Below are positions 20,399-21,113 of a stretch of DNA of 21,113 nucleotides, in pieces. Origin of the DNA: Pigoraptor chileana. Its lineage: Eukaryota; Opisthokonta; Filasterea. Below the pieces are notes generated by a model. That model searched no databases. It was given only the letters and a program-made list of their open reading frames with translations, and had not been told where the DNA came from. The stretch lies in NCBI GenBank assembly GCA_943704495.1, contig CALSCR010000062.1, forward strand, positions 1-21,113, written 5' to 3'. The position numbers and the translations under genes were made by a program. Position 1 is the stretch's first letter. Every line of letters begins with the position of its first letter.

Positions 20399-20856
20399 AA
20401 AGTGGTGTTTAGGAGTGTGTGGAAGTGTGTGTGTGTGTATGAAAGCGTGCAGAAGTGTGTGTGTGTGTGTGTGTATGAAAGTGTGTAGGAGTGCGTGGAG
20501 TGTGTGGGAGTGTGTGTGTGTGCGTGCGTATGTATGAAAGAGTGTATGAAAGCGTGTGGGAGTGTATGGAAGTGTGTGGAATAGATGGGAGTGTGCCGAG
20601 GGTGTCGACTTGCAGCAGCTTGCACCACTCACCAACACAAGCTAATGTGCGCACTCACACTCGCACGCACGCATACATGGTTAATACTCACTCCGCTGTC
20701 GTCACCTTCGCCCACCTGCCTCTTTTTTTTCCTCGTGCTATTTGCAATGCTGAATTACTTTGCAGGTTTCAATTCTGACCGACTGCGAAGATTCGCGATT
20801 TATTGGCAACGGAGACTGCGACGTCCAGTGCCAGAACGCCGCCACCAACAACGACG
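16758..20856 (+). CDS. PAPPA: Pappalysin (PAPP-A-like secreted metalloprotease), 5' part, runs off the window
   Basis: Exons: 16758-17060, 17445-17531, 17912-18370, 18724-18852, 19072-19300, 19506-19592, 19902-20047, 20766-20856, with the last ending in phase 1. That gives 510 codons. Seen: a signal peptide MRAELLLFGVIVSVATLIVS and a basic pro-region ending in RRRR. A LamG-like domain (about 102-300) contains LTVDAWLKL, SHVVGRCEP and DEIRVWS. YCGVTPCDEPEIMMSY (about 394-409) aligns with the CG-x-T-x-CDN-EVIASY segment of PAPP-A. LATLNQAFSGSGLVFNL (about 453-469) aligns with its ALNEAF helix. VSILTDCEDSRFIGNGDCDVQC (from 481) begins the first LNR, ending at a split Gly so that GDC would follow. 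Known: pappalysins are M43 metzincins that in animals cleave IGF-binding proteins. The HExxHxxGxxH zinc site lies beyond the window, so activity is untested. Exon 1's donor (TGG|GTGCGC) is the least certain boundary. Confidence 0.88.
17227..17255 (+). repeat. (TG)n tract in pappalysin intron 1
   Basis: About 14 perfect TG units lie in the middle of the intron 17061-17444. The intron also holds a Cys-rich open stretch (17283-17424) described separately in the findings. Confidence 0.85.
17532..17911 (+). repeat. Pappalysin intron 2 with TG-rich 5' end and CA-rich 3' end
   Basis: Positions 17536-17615 are TG-rich. Positions 17780-17895 are CA-rich with runs of ACAC and GCAC. The acceptor ATCCGCACAG has only a weak pyrimidine tract. 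The two arms are complementary and could form a long intron-internal duplex. Confidence 0.8.
18613..18633 (+). repeat. (TG)10 tract in pappalysin intron 3
   Basis: A perfect TG run lies in the 3' part of the intron 18371-18723. No complementary CA arm is obvious in this intron. Confidence 0.85.
18960..19010 (+). repeat. CT-rich polypyrimidine tract in pappalysin intron 4
   Basis: A dense CT/CCCTCT stretch lies within the intron 18853-19071. It sits about 60 bp before the assigned acceptor TTTTGTTTTGTGGAG (19071). An alternative acceptor (CTCTCTCAG, ending at about 18994) follows the tract directly, so usage of the 19071 site should be confirmed. Confidence 0.7.
19301..19505 (+). repeat. Pappalysin intron 5: TG arm, (TA)9(TG)7, CA arm
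   Basis: The intron opens with GTGAGTGTTTTTGTGTGCTG and further TG words to about 19366. It then has (TA)9 at 19387-19404 and (TG)7 at 19405-19418. A CA-rich arm (ACACTCACA, GCACACACC) lies at 19429-19462, before the acceptor at 19505. Confidence 0.8.
20170..20560 (+). repeat. Minisatellite with ATGAAAG-phased TG repeats in pappalysin intron 7
   Basis: Units start with ATGAAAGTGGTGT or ATGAAAGTGTGT at about 20170, 20218, 20299, 20396 and 20475. They share TTTAGGAGTGTGTGGAAG followed by TG runs of variable length and ATGAAAGCGTGCA. The period varies from 48 to 97 bp because the TG runs vary. The intron is 20048-20765. Confidence 0.85.
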
Positions 20857-21038
20857 GTGCGTAACCTTAGGCCTACCCTGGGCCTAACCCTACCCGTCTG
20901 GCGTATGCCTGTGTGTTTCTGTGCTCATTTCTCTTGGAGGACTAACGGCCATGTTTTTGGACTTGTGTATTTAATGTATGTGTATGTGTATGTCTGTGTA
21001 TATATGAGTGTATATATGAGTGTGTGTTTATGTGTGTA

Positions 21039-21113
<75 letters not shown>
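20857..21113 (+). other. Start of pappalysin intron 8 (continues beyond the window)
   Basis: After the donor GACG|GTGCGT the sequence is non-coding. It contains TATG/TGTA words and then a tetranucleotide tract to the window end. The next exon should complete the LNR with a Gly-Asp-Cys and lead to the zinc-binding motif. Confidence 0.75.
21039..21113 (+). repeat. (TGTC)n tetranucleotide microsatellite, at least 18 units
   Basis: A perfect TGTC/CTGT tract runs to the last base of the window, so its full length is unknown. It lies in the intron that follows the last pappalysin exon seen. Confidence 0.95.

Noticed and set aside
20170-20560. CRISPR-like regular spacing of repeats
   Set aside because: The units are low-complexity TG minisatellite with variable spacing and no unique spacers, in a eukaryotic intron.
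19972-20654. Thr/His-rich minus-strand ORFs up to 218 aa
   Set aside because: These are repeat translation of the minisatellite in pappalysin intron 7, antisense to a supported gene.
20866-20896. CCTAACCCTA-like telomere resemblance
   Set aside because: There are only one or two degenerate units, with no tandem array. It lies inside an intron.

Overview
The window is nuclear DNA from an intron-rich eukaryote, most likely a microbial one. The genes are split by many spliceosomal introns of about 95-720 bp that are full of TG/CA microsatellites. The encoded proteins include a Golgi golgin, an LNR-bearing pappalysin and a long multipass membrane protein, none of which is bacterial in layout. 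I cannot assign a lineage from the sequence alone. No rRNA, tRNA, CRISPR array or transposase was found.

Five gene models account for most of the window. I built them by matching reading frames, splice-site phases and family conservation, and the exon phases agree at every junction I placed. (1) Minus strand, 4344 to 88: a complete GMAP-210/TRIP11 golgin with its N-terminal amphipathic segment and C-terminal GRAB domain, 7 exons, about 868 aa. (2) Minus strand, 6020 (or 6068) to 4786: a DsbA-fold 2-hydroxychromene-2-carboxylate isomerase / kappa-GST-like protein, 4 exons. (3) Plus strand, 6393 to 9611: a YqaJ/lambda-exonuclease-type PD-(D/E)XK nuclease, 7 exons, about 708 aa, with two basic NLS-like tracts. 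(4) Minus strand, 15011 to 10073: a multipass membrane protein of unknown family, 7 exons, about 912 aa. (5) Plus strand, 16758 to beyond the window end: the 5' part of a pappalysin (PAPP-A-like secreted metalloprotease), with signal peptide, LamG-like domain, pre-catalytic region and the start of the first LNR module.

Genes 2 and 3 are divergent across a short spacer carrying a perfect TGACGTCA palindrome. Genes 3 and 4 converge across about 460 bp. Genes 4 and 5 diverge across about 1.75 kb, which is enriched in the hexamer TCAGTG/CACTGA and changes abruptly from GC-rich to AT-rich. The five products do not form an obvious pathway: Golgi tether, redox-fold enzyme, nuclease, membrane protein, secreted protease.

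The most unusual structural signal is in the introns. Many are UG-rich on the sense strand near the 5' splice site, and several (clearest in the pappalysin gene) are CA-rich near the 3' splice site, so the two intron ends could base-pair. One 5' splice site lies at the edge of a perfect (GT)10 tract.
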